58,547 nucleotides of DNA from Clostridium sp. SM-530-WT-3G (GTDB lineage Bacteria > Bacillota > Clostridia > Clostridiales > Clostridiaceae), in NCBI RefSeq assembly GCF_012843905.1, contig NZ_JABAGC010000017.1:1-58547 (forward strand), written 5' to 3'. Positions 1-11,026 of the stretch are shown here, piece by piece. The translations under genes were made by a program, and so were the position numbers. The notes beneath the pieces are model-generated. The model did no database searches, was not told where the DNA came from, and saw nothing but the letters and a program-made list of their open reading frames with translations. Positions within the stretch are counted from its first letter, which is position 1, and each line of letters starts with the position of its first letter.

Positions 1-162
1 TAAGCCTCAAATGTGATTCGTGTACCTCAGACCAAGGTTTTGCCTCAGGCTTCCTTCAGATTCCACCTCACGATGGATACCCTTGCCGTTGGCTATGCGG
101 TTGGCACTATCAGCCCCCGTAACGGACTTTCACCGATTAGCACGTGCCCATGCTGGGCACAC
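1..162 (-). mobile_element. Group IIC intron, 5' end (domain I), cut by the window edge
   Basis: Read on the minus strand, the element begins at 162 with GTGTG, matching the GUGYG 5' end of group II introns, and then the short CCCAGCATGGG hairpin. Further in are the strings GTGAAAGTCC, GTGGAATCTGAAGGAAGC and GGTCTGAG, which I recognise from domain I of IIC introns of the Oceanobacillus/Bacillus halodurans type. The sequence just upstream (163-197) is a terminator stem-loop with a T tract, the preferred IIC insertion site. The catalytic core and any reverse-transcriptase ORF lie beyond the left edge, so I cannot say whether it is active. Confidence 0.85.
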
Positions 163-168
163 CAAAAC

Positions 169-197
169 AACGGCTTAAGGAAAATCCTTAAACCGTT
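169..197 (-). terminator. tRNA-Gln terminator; target site of the intron
   Basis: A 12-position stem with one mismatch (169-180 with 186-197, loop 181-185) lies 17 bases downstream of the tRNA 3' end on the minus strand. It is followed by GTTTTG and then the intron's first base at 162. It is a normal intrinsic terminator, with the intron inserted right behind its T tract. Confidence 0.85.
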
Positions 198-213
198 GCT
201 ATCTCTAAGCTAT

Positions 214-289
214 TGGCTACCGAGGTAAGACTCGAACTTACAACATGCAGAGTCAGAGTCTGCTGTTCTGCCAATTGAACTACTCGGTA
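214..289 (-). tRNA. tRNA-Gln, anticodon CUG
   Basis: The full cloverleaf reads on the minus strand. The acceptor stem is TACCGAG/CTCGGTA, the D arm has GTTC/GAAC, and the anticodon stem is GCAGA/TCTGC with loop CTCTGAC, giving anticodon CUG (codon CAG, glutamine). The T arm is GTAAG-TTCGAGT-CTTAC. The discriminator is G and CCA is encoded (216-214). Length is 76 nt. A promoter and a terminator flank it as a single-gene unit. Confidence 0.96.
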
Positions 290-312
290 ATATTTGTTCA
301 TCTACAATAAAT

Positions 313-341
313 ATTTTACTGTAATCTTTTTAAAAAATCAA
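313..341 (-). promoter_or_regulatory. Promoter of tRNA-Gln
   Basis: On the minus strand TTGATT (341-336), a 17-base spacer and TAAAAT (318-313) lie about 24 bases upstream of the tRNA 5' end. The near-consensus boxes, exact spacing and position support a sigma-A promoter. Confidence 0.7.
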
Positions 342-441
342 GCAAAAATTTTACTTTTTTACATAAAAAAGTTTTTTAAAATATACCTCTTAATTAATGC
401 TCATTATTATATTTATTAAGAAACAATTCATATTTTAAAAG

Positions 442-487
442 AAGATGTTATAAGTAATTAATTTCTTTAAAAAATTTATAACATCTT
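442..487 (-). terminator. Terminator of the isocitrate dehydrogenase gene
   Basis: A perfect 12-bp stem (442-453 with 476-487) lies about 59 bases past the stop codon of the upstream gene. On the minus strand it is followed by TTCTTTT. The rest of 290-545 is AT-rich with no other gene visible. Confidence 0.6.
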
Positions 488-545
488 AACTGCTATATTT
501 ATTAATTAATATATTTTATTTTTATTATTTTTTATTTAGTACAAA

Positions 546-1754
546 TTATAATAATTCTTCTAAAGTTTTTCTTATAGACTTTATAAACTCAAAAGTATTT
601 ACTTTCTTAACATTATCATGAACAGCTAATGCAGCTAAATCTCCAGTCATTACACCATCTTCAATAGTTTTTAATGATGCTTTTTCTAACTTATTTGCAA
701 AATCAACTAACTCATCAAGTCCGTCAAGTTCTCCTCTTTTTCTAAGTGCTCCTGTCCATGCAAAAATTGTAGCAACTGAATTAGTTGAAGTTTCTTTTCC
801 TTCTAAATAATCATAGTATTGATCTTGAACTGTTCCATGGGCAGCTTCAAATTCATAATTTCCATCTGGTGATACCAAAACTGAAGTCATCATTGCAATT
901 GATCCAAATGCTGCAGCAATCATATCGCTCATCACATCACCATCATAATTTTTACATGCCCATATCATTCCACCTTTTGATTTTATAACATTAGCAACTG
1001 CTGAATCTATAAGCATATAAATATATTTAATTCCTGCTTCTTCAAATTTCTCCTTATATTCATTTTCATAAATATCAGCAAAAATATCTTTGAATGTATG
1101 GTCATATTTCTTGGAAATTGTATCCTTTGCCCCAAACCATAAATCTTGTTTTAAATCTAACGCATAATTAAAACAGCTTCTTGCAAAACTCTCAATGGAC
1201 TTGTTTAAGTTATGCATCCCCATAACAACTCCATCTTCTTTAAAGTCATGAACTAATTCTCTTCGAACTTCACCAGATTCTGAAGTAAATACAAGCTCAC
1301 ATTTTCCCTTTCCCTTTATTTTCATCTCAGATGCTTTATAAATATCTCCATAAGCATGTCTTGCTATTGTTATAGGCTTTTCCCAAGTCCTTACATAAGG
1401 TTTAACTGGATCAACTATAATTGGCGATCTGAACACAGTACCATCAAGTATAGCTCTTATAGTTCCATTAGGACTTTTCCACATTTCTTTTAAATCATAT
1501 TCTTTAACTCTTGCTGCATTTGGTGTAATAGTTGCACACTTTACTCCAACCCCATACTTCTTAATAGCCTTTGCAGATTCTACTGTCACTTCATCATTTG
1601 TTTCATTTCTATTTTTTAATCCTAAATCATAATATTCAGATTTTAAATCAACAAATGGTTCTATTAATTCTTTTTTAATTTCAGCCCATACTATTCTTGT
1701 CATTTCATCTCCATCAAGTTCAACTAATGGAGTTTTCATTCCTATCTTCTTCAC
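546..1754 (-). CDS. icd: NADP-dependent isocitrate dehydrogenase, eukaryotic-like type
   Basis: It oxidatively decarboxylates isocitrate to 2-oxoglutarate, the carbon skeleton for the glutamine synthetase/GOGAT genes encoded nearby. The 402-residue length and motifs such as [11 protein letters not shown] (residues 10-20), the isocitrate-binding SPNGTIR (94-100) and the metal-binding NYDGDVMSD near residue 275 match the homodimeric cytosolic/mitochondrial type rather than the E. coli Icd type. The start is GTG at 1754, because a GGGGGG ribosome site lies 8 bases upstream; the ATG five codons later would be too far away. It is monocistronic with its own promoter and terminator. Cytoplasmic. Family assignment is firm; the link to nitrogen supply is inferred from context. 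Confidence 0.95.
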   Translation of the reverse strand: MKKIGMKTPLVELDGDEMTRIVWAEIKKELIEPFVDLKSEYYDLGLKNRNETNDEVTVESAKAIKKYGVGVKCATITPNAARVKEYDLKEMWKSPNGTIRAILDGTVFRSPIIVDPVKPYVRTWEKPITIARHAYGDIYKASEMKIKGKGKCELVFTSESGEVRRELVHDFKEDGVVMGMHNLNKSIESFARSCFNYALDLKQDLWFGAKDTISKKYDHTFKDIFADIYENEYKEKFEEAGIKYIYMLIDSAVANVIKSKGGMIWACKNYDGDVMSDMIAAAFGSIAMMTSVLVSPDGNYEFEAAHGTVQDQYYDYLEGKETSTNSVATIFAWTGALRKRGELDGLDELVDFANKLEKASLKTIEDGVMTGDLAALAVHDNVKKVNTFEFIKSIRKTLEELL

Positions 1755-1810
1755 AAATATTGCCCCCCTATATTGCGTATCTTAATTTGTCTTATTAATT
1801 GTCACTATAA

Positions 1811-1839
1811 ATTATACATTAAATACCACTTTTTATCAA
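1811..1839 (-). promoter_or_regulatory. Promoter of icd
   Basis: On the minus strand TTGATA (1839-1834), 17 bases, then TATAAT (1816-1811), about 57 bases upstream of the GTG start. Both boxes are near consensus for sigma-A. Confidence 0.75.
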
Positions 1840-1900
1840 TTTTTGTAACATCGAATTATCTACTATATATAAATAATTATTAATATAGTAACAAATAAAA

Positions 1901-1940
1901 AGTGAGATATAATTAAGAAAAAACTCTTATATATCTCACT
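1901..1940 (-). terminator. Terminator downstream of the YeiH-type gene
   Basis: A 10-bp perfect stem (1901-1910 with 1931-1940) starts 22 bases past the stop codon of the upstream gene. On the minus strand it is followed by TTTTATTTG. The stem also has an AT-rich 3' flank on the plus strand. Confidence 0.75.
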
Positions 1941-1962
1941 TTATTTATATATGTAATTTATA

Positions 1963-2973
1963 TTAAACAAATATTTTAATTAATACTATGGCCATTATCA
2001 CCTGACATGTTCCAACTAAAATTCCATATGCCATTGATTTTGGTCCTTCTTTAACTAAGTCTGCAAATTTAACTTTTAATCCTATTGCAGCAAGAGCAAT
2101 TATTTCAAAGTTGCTACTTACAGCTTTAAATGTATGTTGAACTACTGTAGGAATAAAACCAAAGCTATTTAATACACAGAATATAAAGAATCCGATTATG
2201 TACCAAGGAATACTCACTTTAGATTTCTTTTCTCTTTGTATAACTTCTTCTTTTGAAACATGATCTTCATGTTGCACATTAATTCTTGAAAATGCCATAA
2301 CTACAACTACCAAGAACATTATTCTTATTATTTTATATACTGTTGCAAGTGTGACTACATCTTCATTAACAAACTTTGCAGAAGCAATAACTTGACCTAC
2401 AGATTGTAATATTCCTCCCATCATTGCTGATGTTTGTTGAGTTGCATGTCCGTATAAAACTGATGTTAAAACTGGAAGTACAAACATTAAAATTGTTCCT
2501 GTTAAATTTACTACTGTAACTGAAATAGCTTTATCTTTATCACTTGCCATAATACTTGGTGCAGTTGCTGCTATAGCTGATGAACCACATACTGCATTTC
2601 CTGAACACATAAGTAATGAATACTTTTGTGAAAAGCCTAATTTTTTACCTATAAAATATGCAACCAATATAGTAAAGGTCATTTGAAGTGCTATAAATAA
2701 TATTCCATTAAACCCTAAAGATGAGATTTCCATAAAGTTTATAGTCGCTCCCATAAGAACTATAGAATATGATAATAAATCTTTTTCTGAGAAATTAAAT
2801 CCTTTATTATACTTAGGTTTATTAAAAACTGTATTTCCTAAAATTATACCTGCAATAATAGCAAAACTGGCAGCTCCAAAGCTTGGAATAAAAGCTCCTA
2901 GAATCTTTCCAATAATACCTACAATAATTGCGATAATAAGACCTGGTATAATATCTTTAATCTTGTTTTTCAT
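1963..2973 (-). CDS. YeiH/YadS-type putative sulfate exporter family membrane protein
   Basis: A 336-residue polytopic membrane protein of the UPF0324 (YeiH) family, annotated in databases as a putative sulfate exporter; the true substrate is not settled. About ten hydrophobic helices are visible, starting at residue 10. Family-typical stretches are the NxxxCGSSAIAA segment near residues 125-135 and a long hydrophilic loop rich in K/E around 235-250 (HEDHVSKEEVIQREKKSK). The ATG start has AGAGGTGG upstream. A LysR-type gene lies 254 bases upstream in the same direction. YeiH genes are often next to LysR regulators, so co-regulation is likely but inferred. Confidence 0.85.
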   Translation of the reverse strand: MKNKIKDIIPGLIIAIIVGIIGKILGAFIPSFGAASFAIIAGIILGNTVFNKPKYNKGFNFSEKDLLSYSIVLMGATINFMEISSLGFNGILFIALQMTFTILVAYFIGKKLGFSQKYSLLMCSGNAVCGSSAIAATAPSIMASDKDKAISVTVVNLTGTILMFVLPVLTSVLYGHATQQTSAMMGGILQSVGQVIASAKFVNEDVVTLATVYKIIRIMFLVVVVMAFSRINVQHEDHVSKEEVIQREKKSKVSIPWYIIGFFIFCVLNSFGFIPTVVQHTFKAVSSNFEIIALAAIGLKVKFADLVKEGPKSMAYGILVGTCQVIMAIVLIKIFV

Positions 2974-3227
2974 AAGACCACCTCTAATTTACTTTATATA
3001 TAAAACCTTATAATTTATATAAAGTTTAAATAAGTTTTATCTTCTGTACAAGATTAATTATAAACACTTGTTGTATATAAGTGAAATACATTTTCATATA
3101 TATATTCAATAGGCAAATAGTTATATATATTTAATTAAATTATATATAATAGAAAGTTAATATTATTAATTTATCAAATAAATTTTACATCCTTTCTTAT
3201 GTAAGTTCTATACAATTTTTAATGTAT

Positions 3228-4106
3228 TTAATACTGCTTCGAATATTCAATAAATTTTTTTATATTGTTACTTAAAAATTTATCTTTATGATATATAAGA
3301 CTTAACATTCTAGTTATTCTTTTTCCTTTAATTCTAAAACCTTTTAGCTTTCCACTTTCTATTCTTTCAATAACACTTCTCTTTGATAAACAACTTACTC
3401 CCAGATTTGCTTCAACACTTTTCTTAATTGCCTCTGTATTTCCAAGCTCCATAAATATAGAATAATCTATATTATTATTTTCTAAAAAACCTTCTACTAC
3501 TTCTCTTGTTCCACTTCCTATTTCTCTCATTATAAGTTTTTCATGAGCAATATCTTGCTTTTGCAACTCTTTCTTTTTATTCCATTTATGATATGCACTA
3601 CTTATAAATATAAGCTCATCTTCCCACATATCTTCTTTAATTATTTCATCTGAAAAAGCTCTTCCTTCTATAAATGCAAAGTCTACTTGATTTTCTAGTA
3701 CCATCTTTTCAATCTCTTCTGAATTATTAACACTTAATGAAACTTCAATACTTTCGTAATTTTGCAGAAATTCTTTTATTATATCAGGTAAAATGTATAT
3801 TCCAATTGTAGTACTTGCACCAATTTTTATTCTTCCCTTTTCATTTTTACTCATATCGCTTATAGTTTTTAAACCTTCCTCATAAAGATTTAATATTCTT
3901 CTAGCATATGATAGGTATATATTTCCTTCCTCTGTAAGAAATAATTTTTTTCCTATTCTATCAAATAATATTACATCGAGTTCTTCTTCAATTTCATGAA
4001 TAGCCTGACTTATAGATGGCTGGCTTATATACAACTTTTTAGCTACCTTAGTCATATTTAACTCTGTTGCAGTTTCATAAAATATCTTTAATTTTCTAAA
4101 ATTCAT
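3228..4106 (-). CDS. LysR-type transcriptional regulator
   Basis: A 292-residue LysR-family regulator. The N-terminal winged helix-turn-helix (residues 1-60) has the typical LysR helix pair (YISQPSISQAIHEIEEELDV). A periplasmic-binding-like effector domain spans about residues 90-290. The ATG has AGGAG 9 bases upstream. It most likely controls the YeiH-type gene just downstream and possibly itself. The 254-base gap between the two is AT-rich and contains the short dyad CACTT-N9-AAGTG (3066-3084), a candidate operator that I could not test. The effector is unknown. The family call is firm, the target inferred. Confidence 0.93.
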   Translation of the reverse strand: MNFRKLKIFYETATELNMTKVAKKLYISQPSISQAIHEIEEELDVILFDRIGKKLFLTEEGNIYLSYARRILNLYEEGLKTISDMSKNEKGRIKIGASTTIGIYILPDIIKEFLQNYESIEVSLSVNNSEEIEKMVLENQVDFAFIEGRAFSDEIIKEDMWEDELIFISSAYHKWNKKKELQKQDIAHEKLIMREIGSGTREVVEGFLENNNIDYSIFMELGNTEAIKKSVEANLGVSCLSKRSVIERIESGKLKGFRIKGKRITRMLSLIYHKDKFLSNNIKKFIEYSKQY

Positions 4107-4190
4107 ATACTATATCTCCTATTTTAAGTTTAATTAATTATAGTTTAATCCTTTAATGTATAATTATCTTAACTATTATCTAATATTAAA

Positions 4191-4232
4191 GGCAGAATTA
4201 ATTATAAAAAATTAATCCTGCCATAATATCAT
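4191..4232 (-). terminator. Probable terminator of the small membrane protein gene
   Basis: GGCAG/CTGCC closing a second ATTAAT/ATTAAT stem segment with one A-C mismatch lies about 30 bases past the stop codon of the upstream gene. On the minus strand it is followed by TTTAATATTAG, a weak T tract. Confidence 0.5.
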
Positions 4233-4261
4233 ATAAGCTATTCTTATTTTTAATAAGTAAC

Positions 4262-4552
4262 CTATTTGTTATCTACATCTTCATAATCTACATCAATAAC
4301 TTCACCATTAGTATAGTCTTCTGGGTTGGTTTCATATACATTTACATTTATATTATTTTTATATGATGATTTATCATAAGTATTATTTTTTAACTTCTTT
4401 TGTTCTCTTGAACTTTTTATCTTTGAAACCACATAAACTATTCCACCAACTACTATAAGCCATGGAAGAAGCTTTATAAATAATTTTGCTACCATAACAA
4501 AAATACCGACACCTATTATTATATATATAAGTCTTTTAAAATCTCTATTCAT
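4262..4552 (-). CDS. Small membrane protein of unknown function
   Basis: I do not recognise a family. The product is 96 residues from the chosen ATG at 4552, which has AGAGG 8 bases upstream; a further in-frame ATG at 4573 has no ribosome site. Two adjacent hydrophobic segments (from the second ATG, about residues 8-22 and 26-41) are separated by a single lysine-containing turn, so it is probably a hairpin in the membrane. They are followed by a basic stretch (KSSREQKKLKNN) and an acidic tail with many Y, D and E. It stands alone between the LysR gene and the gltBD terminator, so context says little. Confidence 0.7.
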   Translation of the reverse strand: MNRDFKRLIYIIIGVGIFVMVAKLFIKLLPWLIVVGGIVYVVSKIKSSREQKKLKNNTYDKSSYKNNINVNVYETNPEDYTNGEVIDVDYEDVDNK

Positions 4553-4772
4553 CTTCTTAACCTCTATGTCCATTAATTTATTTTATTATACATTAGTAAA
4601 TTTTAATTTACAATGTTATATAAAAGCAAAATTTTCCATAATATTAATCTAATAATTTGTCTAATTCCACAAATTCCATTATTTATTTTTTTATTTTATT
4701 AATATTACACTTATAAATATAATAAATGATTGAAATCTTATATTATGATTACAAAATTTAACTAACTAAAAT

Positions 4773-4818
4773 AAAAATAAAGAATTTAGACTTAAACAAA
4801 TCTAAATCCTTTATTTTT
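4773..4818 (-). terminator. Terminator of the glnA-nitR-gltB-gltD operon
   Basis: An 18-position stem with one mismatch (4773-4790 with 4801-4818), loop of 10. It lies about 30 bases past the gltD stop and has A/T flanks on both sides, so it could act in both directions. Confidence 0.8.
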
Positions 4819-4849
4819 AAATGATAAGCTATATATCACACACTTTATA

Positions 4850-6322
4850 TTATTCTCTTAAGAATTTATCTATAGCTTCTCCAGCTGCAATTCCATCAGC
4901 AATAGCCCTTACTACTAAACTTTGACCAGTTCTAGCATCTCCTGTTGAAAATACCTTTGGTATATTAGTATTGAATGAGCCATATTCTGCTTTAATATTA
5001 CTTCTAGTATCAGATTCTACTCCAAATGCTTCTTTTATATAATTTTGCGATCCTACAAATCCCATTGCAAGTAATATTAATTCAGTTTTATAGTTCTTTT
5101 CAGATCCCTCAACTGGAATTGGTGCAAGTCTTCCATTTTTATCTTTTTTCCATTCAACTTTTACAGTATCAACGCTTCCAACATTTCCATCTTTATCAGT
5201 ATTTACTTTAGTTACTGTAGTTAAATATTCTCTTGGATCTTTTCCGAATAATTCAATATATTCTTCTTGGCCATAATCAACCTTAAGAACCTTAGGCCAC
5301 TCTGGCCACGGATTATTAGCTGCTCTTTCTTTTACTGGTTCACCCATTATTTCAAATTGAACTAATGACTTACATCCATGTCTTAAAGAAGTTGCAACAC
5401 AGTCTGTACCAGTATCTCCTCCTCCAATAATAATTACATTCTTATCCTTAGCAGAAATATATTCACCATCTTCATGATTTGAATCCAAAAGGCTCTTTGT
5501 ATTAGCTTTCAAGAAATCTACAGCAAAATAAATTCCTTTAGCATCTTTTCTTCCTTGCACTACTAAATCTCTAGGCTGAGAAGCACCTGTTGCAAGTACT
5601 ACTGCATCAAATCCGTCTAAAATTTCTGAAGCTTCATAGTCATGCCCAACATCAGCATTACAAACAAATTTTACTCCTTCTTCAGCCATTAGGTGTATTC
5701 TTCTAAGTACAACTTTTTTATCAAGCTTCATATTAGGAATACCGTACATTAATAATCCACCTGGCCTATCATTTCTTTCAAATACTGTAACCTTATGTCC
5801 ACATTTATTTAACTTATCTGCTACAGCAAGACCTGCTGGTCCAGAACCTATTACAGCTACAGTTTTACCTGTTCTATTAGCTGGTGCATTAGCTTTAACA
5901 TCTCCGTTTTCAAAAGCTGTATCTATAATTGCTCTTTCATTTTCTTTAATGTTAACTGCTGGTCCATTTATTCCGCATGTACATGCAGCTTGACAAGGTG
6001 ATGGACATACTCTGCTTGTAAACTCAGGAAATGGGCTAGTTTTGCTTAATCTTTCATATGCTAATTTCCATTTACCTCTATAAGCTAAGTCATTCCATTC
6101 AGGAATTAGGTTGTGCAAAGGACAACCTGTAACCATTCCTGAAATTACAATTCCTGACTGACAAAATGGAACTCCACAATCCATACATCTAGCAGCTTGA
6201 ATCTGTTGTTCTTCTAGGGTAAGTCTTGTATGGAATTCATCATAATCTTTAAGTCTTTTTTGAATGTCTCTATTTTTACCTTCTTTTCTTTCATATTCTA
6301 AAAATCCAGTTGGTTTACCCAT
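4850..6322 (-). CDS. gltD: Glutamate synthase (NADPH), small subunit
   Basis: The small (beta) subunit takes electrons from NADPH and passes them to GltB for reductive glutamate formation. In order, the 490 residues show the N-terminal cysteine-rich 4Fe-4S region (CMDCGVPFCQSG near residue 47, then CPSPCQAACTCG near 106), an FAD-binding GSGPAGLAVADKL near 158 and an NADPH-binding IIGGGDTGTDC near 298. The length is typical. ATG with AGGAGGCGGAG upstream. It starts 15 bases after gltB, clearly co-transcribed. Clostridial literature sometimes swaps the A/B names of these subunits. Cytoplasmic. Confidence 0.97.
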   Translation of the reverse strand: MGKPTGFLEYERKEGKNRDIQKRLKDYDEFHTRLTLEEQQIQAARCMDCGVPFCQSGIVISGMVTGCPLHNLIPEWNDLAYRGKWKLAYERLSKTSPFPEFTSRVCPSPCQAACTCGINGPAVNIKENERAIIDTAFENGDVKANAPANRTGKTVAVIGSGPAGLAVADKLNKCGHKVTVFERNDRPGGLLMYGIPNMKLDKKVVLRRIHLMAEEGVKFVCNADVGHDYEASEILDGFDAVVLATGASQPRDLVVQGRKDAKGIYFAVDFLKANTKSLLDSNHEDGEYISAKDKNVIIIGGGDTGTDCVATSLRHGCKSLVQFEIMGEPVKERAANNPWPEWPKVLKVDYGQEEYIELFGKDPREYLTTVTKVNTDKDGNVGSVDTVKVEWKKDKNGRLAPIPVEGSEKNYKTELILLAMGFVGSQNYIKEAFGVESDTRSNIKAEYGSFNTNIPKVFSTGDARTGQSLVVRAIADGIAAGEAIDKFLRE

Positions 6323-6337
6323 GATTATCTCCGCCTC

Positions 6338-9300
6338 CTATTTACCTCTTACTTCTTTGAATGTTTTGATTAATGCTTCCTCTTCATCACATCCAAGGTT
6401 TTTATACTTTTCAACAGTTTCAACTACTCTCTTATAATCTCTAGGAATTATCTTTATTAATTTAGCTTTTTCTGTTTGAAAATTAAATAATATCTTGTTG
6501 GCCTTAGGAGATCCTGTAGCATTTACATGTTCTTCAATTAATGATTTAACTTCAATTTCATCATCTAAACTTAGTTCTTCTAAAAGAATCATTTCTTCAT
6601 TGATGTTTGTTCTGAAGTTTTCATCTTCTCTGTAAAGATAAGCAACTCCACCACTCATGCCAGCTGCAAAATTTATACCTGTTTTACCTAAAACAACTAC
6701 TTTACCACCAGTCATATATTCACATCCGTGAGCCCCAACACCTTCAACTACAGCAGTTACACCTGAATTTCTTACACAGAATCTTTCTCCTGCAATACCA
6801 TTTATATATGCCTTACCTGAAGTAGCGCCATATAAAGCAACATTACCTATTAATATATTTTCTTCAGCTTTAAATGAAGATTTCTTTGGAGGATAAATTA
6901 TAAGCTTACCACCTGATAACCCCTTACCAAAATAGTCATTAGCATCTCCTTCAACTTCGAATGTTAATCCATTTGGAATAAATGATGCAAAACTTTGACC
7001 TGCTGCTCCATTACATTTAATAGTAATAGTATCTTCAGCTAATCCTTCATGACCATTAATTTTAGTTATTTCTGATCCTAAAATAGTTCCAAGAGTTCTA
7101 TCTGTATTAGTAATATCTACTTCATATCTAACCTTTTCACCATTTTCTATAGAATTCTTAAATTTATCTAAGAACACTTTTTCATCCATAACTTTATTTA
7201 GCTTAAAGTCATATTTCTTTTTAGGATTAAATCTAACAACTTTTCCTTTATATTTATCTGGTACATAAAGTATAGAACTTAAATCAATATTTTGAGCCTT
7301 CCAGCCATGAACATGTTTCTTTTGTTTAAGTTTATCTACTCTACCAATCATATCATCAACTTTTCTGAATCCAAGCTTAGCCATTATTTCTCTTAATTCT
7401 TGAGCTATAAAGTACATAAAGTTAACAACATATTCTGGTTTACCTTTAAATCTCTTTCTAAGCTCCTCATTTTGCGTTGCTACACCTACAGGACATGTAT
7501 CTAAGTTACATAATCTCATCATTACGCATCCTAATGTTACAAGTGGTGCAGTAGCAAATCCAAATTCTTCTGCTCCAAGAAGAGCTGCTATAGCAACATC
7601 ACGCCCACTCATAAGCTTACCATCAGCTTCTATTCTTACTCTTTCTCTTAATTCATTAAGAAGTAAGGTTTGATGAGTTTCTGCAAGACCTAATTCCCAA
7701 GGAAGCCCGGCATTCTTAATTGAATTTCTTGGTGCAGCACCTGTACCACCATCGTAACCTGAAATTAAGATTACTTCAGCACCTGCTTTAGCAACACCAG
7801 CAGCAATTGTACCCACTCCACATTCTGAAACTAATTTAACTGAAATTCTTGAACCTGTATTAGCATTCTTTAAATCGTAAATTAATTGTGCTAAATCTTC
7901 TATTGAGTAAATATCATGATGTGGTGGTGGCGATATAAGACCTACACCTGTAGTTGAGTGCCTAGTCTTAGCAATCCAAGGATAAACCTTTCCTCCTGGT
8001 AAATGTCCACCTTCACCTGGTTTAGCACCTTGCGCTAATTTAATTTGAAGTTCATCTGCATTAACTAAATACTCAGAAGTAACACCAAATCTACCTGAAG
8101 CTATTTGTTTAATTGAAGATCTTCTGCTGTCTCCATTTTCATCTAAAATCCATCTTTCTCTGTCTTCTCCGCCTTCACCAGTATTAGATTTTCCTCCAAT
8201 TCTATTCATAGCAATAGCTAACGCTTCATGAGCTTCTTTTGAAATTGATCCATAAGACATAGCTCCTGTCTTAAATCTCTTAACAATTTCTTCAACTGGT
8301 TCAACTTCTTCTAATGGAATTTCTTTAGAAGTATAGTTGAATTCTAGTAATCCTCTTAAAGTAACTTCTGCTTGTTCATCATCAATTAAAGCTGTATATT
8401 CTTTAAATAATTCATAGCTATTTTGTTTAGTTGATTGTTGTAATTTATGAATAGTCATAGGATTATATAAATGTTCTTCCTGACCATTATTACCTGATCT
8501 TAATTTATCATATCCTGGAGTATCTAATGTAAAGTCAGCAGCATAAGTTTTAGGCCTAAAGCCATTTTCATGTCTTATTTCTGCTTCTTTTTGTATTTCT
8601 TTAAGACCAATACCACCAATTCTGATTGTAGTATTAGTAAAATACCTATCTATAACTTCTTTACTTATACCTATAGCTTCAAATATTTGAGCTCCTTGGT
8701 AAGATTGAATTGTTGAAATACCCATTTTTGAAAGTATCTTAGTTATTCCACTAAGTACAGCATGATTATAATTTTCAACTGCCTTATCATAATCAACACC
8801 TTCAATTAACCCTTCTTCAACTGAACCTCTAATACATTCATAGGCCATATATGGATTTATTGCAGATGCACCAAATCCAAGTAATGTAGCAAAATGATGT
8901 ACTTCTCTTGGTTCACCAGTTTCAAGTATTAATCCTACAGAAGTTCTAGTACCTTTCTTAACCATATATTGATGTAATGCTGAAACAGCAAGTAGTGAAG
9001 GTATTGGAACTTTTTCCTTAGACACACTTCTATCAGATAAAACTAACATTGTATATCCCTTTATATAAGCATCTTGAGCTTTTTCAAACATTTCATCTAA
9101 TGCATCTTCAAGGGATGTACCCTTATCAAATACAATATCTATGACCTTTGTTTTTATATTTCCCTTATTATATTCTTTAATTTTAGCTAATTCTTCGTTT
9201 GTAATTATTGGTGAATCAAGTTTAATAACTTCACAGTTTGAAGGTCTATCTTCTAATATATTTCCTTCTGGTCCAATATACACATTTGTAGCTGTAACTA

Positions 9301-10918
9301 TTTCTTCTCTTATTGCATCTATTGGTGGATTTGTAACCTGTGCAAATAGTTGTTTAAAGTAGTTAAATAGAGGATGAGCTTGTCTAGATAATACAGCAAG
9401 AGGAGTATCTATGCCCATTGCTCCTAATGGTTCAGAGGCAGTTTCAGCCATTGTAGCTATTGTATTTTTAACTTCCTCATAAGTGAAACCAAAAGTCTTT
9501 TCTAATCTCTTTCTAGTTTCTTTATCATATTCAATCTTATACTTTTTGCTTTCTTCCATTTTATCTAAAGTAACAAGATTTTCTTCAAGCCACTCACCAT
9601 ATGGATGCTCTGTAGCATAAGCATGCTTTAATTCTTCATCACTTATAACTTCTTTTTTAGCCGTATCTACAAGAAGCATTCTTCCTGGCATTAATCTATC
9701 TTTCTTTTCAACTAATTCTGGAGCTATATCTAATGCACCTACTTCAGAAGTAAGTATTAACCTTCTATCTTTAGTAATATAATATCTTGAAGGTCTAAGA
9801 CCATTTCTATCTAAAACTGCACCAACCTTTTCTCCATCAGTAAATACAATAGAAGCAGGACCATCCCAAGGTTCCATTAAAGTAGCATTATATTCATAGA
9901 AATCCCTTTTTTCTTTACTCATAGTCCTGCTCTTATACCATGGTTCTGGAATAAGCATCATAACAGCTCTGCTTAAGTCCATTCCATTCATATATAAAAA
10001 TTCTAAGTTATTATCGAAAATAGCTGAGTCCGACCCTTCTTTATTTATAATTGGAAGTACTCTGTTTAAATCCTTACCAAGAACTCTCGACTTAACGTTA
10101 GTTTCTCTTGAATAAACCTTATTAACATTTCCTCTTAATGTATTTATCTCACCATTATGGATCATAAATCTGTTTGGATGAGCTCTTTCCCAGCTTGGGA
10201 ATGTATTAGTACTATATCTTGAATGAACTAGAGCTAAAGATGTAACTAGTCTTTCATCTTCTAGATCCTTATAAAATTCTCTAAGCTGTGTAGATAAAAG
10301 CATTCCTTTATATACGATTGTCTTAGAAGAAAATGATGCTATGTAGAAGGTTTCATTCAAGAATTTTCCTATCCATCCAGCTCTTTTTTCAATTATTCTT
10401 CTCACAATATAAAGTTCTCTCTCAAAATCTTTTCCCTTCTTAGTTCCATTTGGTCTCTTGACAAAAACCTGCATTATATACGGCATTGCTTCTAAAGATG
10501 CTTTACCAAGAATTGATGGATTTGTAGGTACCTCTCTCCAGAAAATAACCTCCATACTTTCTTCTTTACATATATCTTCAAAAAGGCGCATAGATTCTTC
10601 CCTTGCCTTTTTTTCCTGAGGCATAAATAACATACCAACTGCATAATCACCTTCTTCTGGTAATTCTACATACTTGCTTTTTAATTCTTCTCTGAAGAAT
10701 TCATCTGGTATATTAAACAATATACCAGCTCCATCTCCTGTATTTTCATCTGCACCAGTTCCGCCTCTGTGCTTTAATTTTTCTAATATAGTAAGACAAT
10801 CTGATAAAATTTCATGAGATTTCTCACCATCAATATTAACTATAGTTCCTATGCCACATGCATCATGTTCATAGTACGGGCTATAAAGCCCTTGTTCATT
10901 TGGAATATACTTTTCCAT
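6338..10918 (-). CDS. gltB: Glutamate synthase, large subunit
   Basis: The large (alpha) subunit, 1526 residues, converts 2-oxoglutarate plus glutamine to two glutamates. The Ntn-type glutaminase domain follows a 20-residue propeptide, with the catalytic Cys21 in DACGIG. A central domain follows, then the FMN-binding synthase domain (about 800-1190) with the 3Fe-4S cysteines in [12 protein letters not shown] near residue 1135, and a C-terminal GXGXG beta-helix domain (about 1240-1480). A GGGGG ribosome site precedes the ATG. It is 108 bases downstream of nitR. I see no terminator hairpin in that gap, so it is probably read from the glnA promoter and shares its attenuation. Confidence 0.97.
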   Translation of the reverse strand: MEKYIPNEQGLYSPYYEHDACGIGTIVNIDGEKSHEILSDCLTILEKLKHRGGTGADENTGDGAGILFNIPDEFFREELKSKYVELPEEGDYAVGMLFMPQEKKAREESMRLFEDICKEESMEVIFWREVPTNPSILGKASLEAMPYIMQVFVKRPNGTKKGKDFERELYIVRRIIEKRAGWIGKFLNETFYIASFSSKTIVYKGMLLSTQLREFYKDLEDERLVTSLALVHSRYSTNTFPSWERAHPNRFMIHNGEINTLRGNVNKVYSRETNVKSRVLGKDLNRVLPIINKEGSDSAIFDNNLEFLYMNGMDLSRAVMMLIPEPWYKSRTMSKEKRDFYEYNATLMEPWDGPASIVFTDGEKVGAVLDRNGLRPSRYYITKDRRLILTSEVGALDIAPELVEKKDRLMPGRMLLVDTAKKEVISDEELKHAYATEHPYGEWLEENLVTLDKMEESKKYKIEYDKETRKRLEKTFGFTYEEVKNTIATMAETASEPLGAMGIDTPLAVLSRQAHPLFNYFKQLFAQVTNPPIDAIREEIVTATNVYIGPEGNILEDRPSNCEVIKLDSPIITNEELAKIKEYNKGNIKTKVIDIVFDKGTSLEDALDEMFEKAQDAYIKGYTMLVLSDRSVSKEKVPIPSLLAVSALHQYMVKKGTRTSVGLILETGEPREVHHFATLLGFGASAINPYMAYECIRGSVEEGLIEGVDYDKAVENYNHAVLSGITKILSKMGISTIQSYQGAQIFEAIGISKEVIDRYFTNTTIRIGGIGLKEIQKEAEIRHENGFRPKTYAADFTLDTPGYDKLRSGNNGQEEHLYNPMTIHKLQQSTKQNSYELFKEYTALIDDEQAEVTLRGLLEFNYTSKEIPLEEVEPVEEIVKRFKTGAMSYGSISKEAHEALAIAMNRIGGKSNTGEGGEDRERWILDENGDSRRSSIKQIASGRFGVTSEYLVNADELQIKLAQGAKPGEGGHLPGGKVYPWIAKTRHSTTGVGLISPPPHHDIYSIEDLAQLIYDLKNANTGSRISVKLVSECGVGTIAAGVAKAGAEVILISGYDGGTGAAPRNSIKNAGLPWELGLAETHQTLLLNELRERVRIEADGKLMSGRDVAIAALLGAEEFGFATAPLVTLGCVMMRLCNLDTCPVGVATQNEELRKRFKGKPEYVVNFMYFIAQELREIMAKLGFRKVDDMIGRVDKLKQKKHVHGWKAQNIDLSSILYVPDKYKGKVVRFNPKKKYDFKLNKVMDEKVFLDKFKNSIENGEKVRYEVDITNTDRTLGTILGSEITKINGHEGLAEDTITIKCNGAAGQSFASFIPNGLTFEVEGDANDYFGKGLSGGKLIIYPPKKSSFKAEENILIGNVALYGATSGKAYINGIAGERFCVRNSGVTAVVEGVGAHGCEYMTGGKVVVLGKTGINFAAGMSGGVAYLYREDENFRTNINEEMILLEELSLDDEIEVKSLIEEHVNATGSPKANKILFNFQTEKAKLIKIIPRDYKRVVETVEKYKNLGCDEEEALIKTFKEVRGK

Positions 10919-11026
10919 GTAATTTCCCCCTCTAAAATATATCTTTGCTATATTGCTTATGAAAAATTTTTATCTTTTTACCCAAACTAAATAATCGTAC
11001 TTGTTTAATCAAAATATTTTCTAAAC

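Noticed and set aside
13..228. Open frame of 71 codons at the left edge on the plus strand
   Set aside because: It runs antisense through group II intron domain I, the terminator and the tRNA 3' end; the sequence is structural RNA.
3060..3090. Certain LysR operator in the yeiH upstream region
   Set aside because: A short dyad CACTT-N9-AAGTG exists, but the region is so AT-rich that it may be chance; mentioned only with the LysR gene.
10919..11026. A third ANTAR attenuator upstream of gltB
   Set aside because: No terminator hairpin and no paired A1/G4 hexaloops in the 108-base gap.
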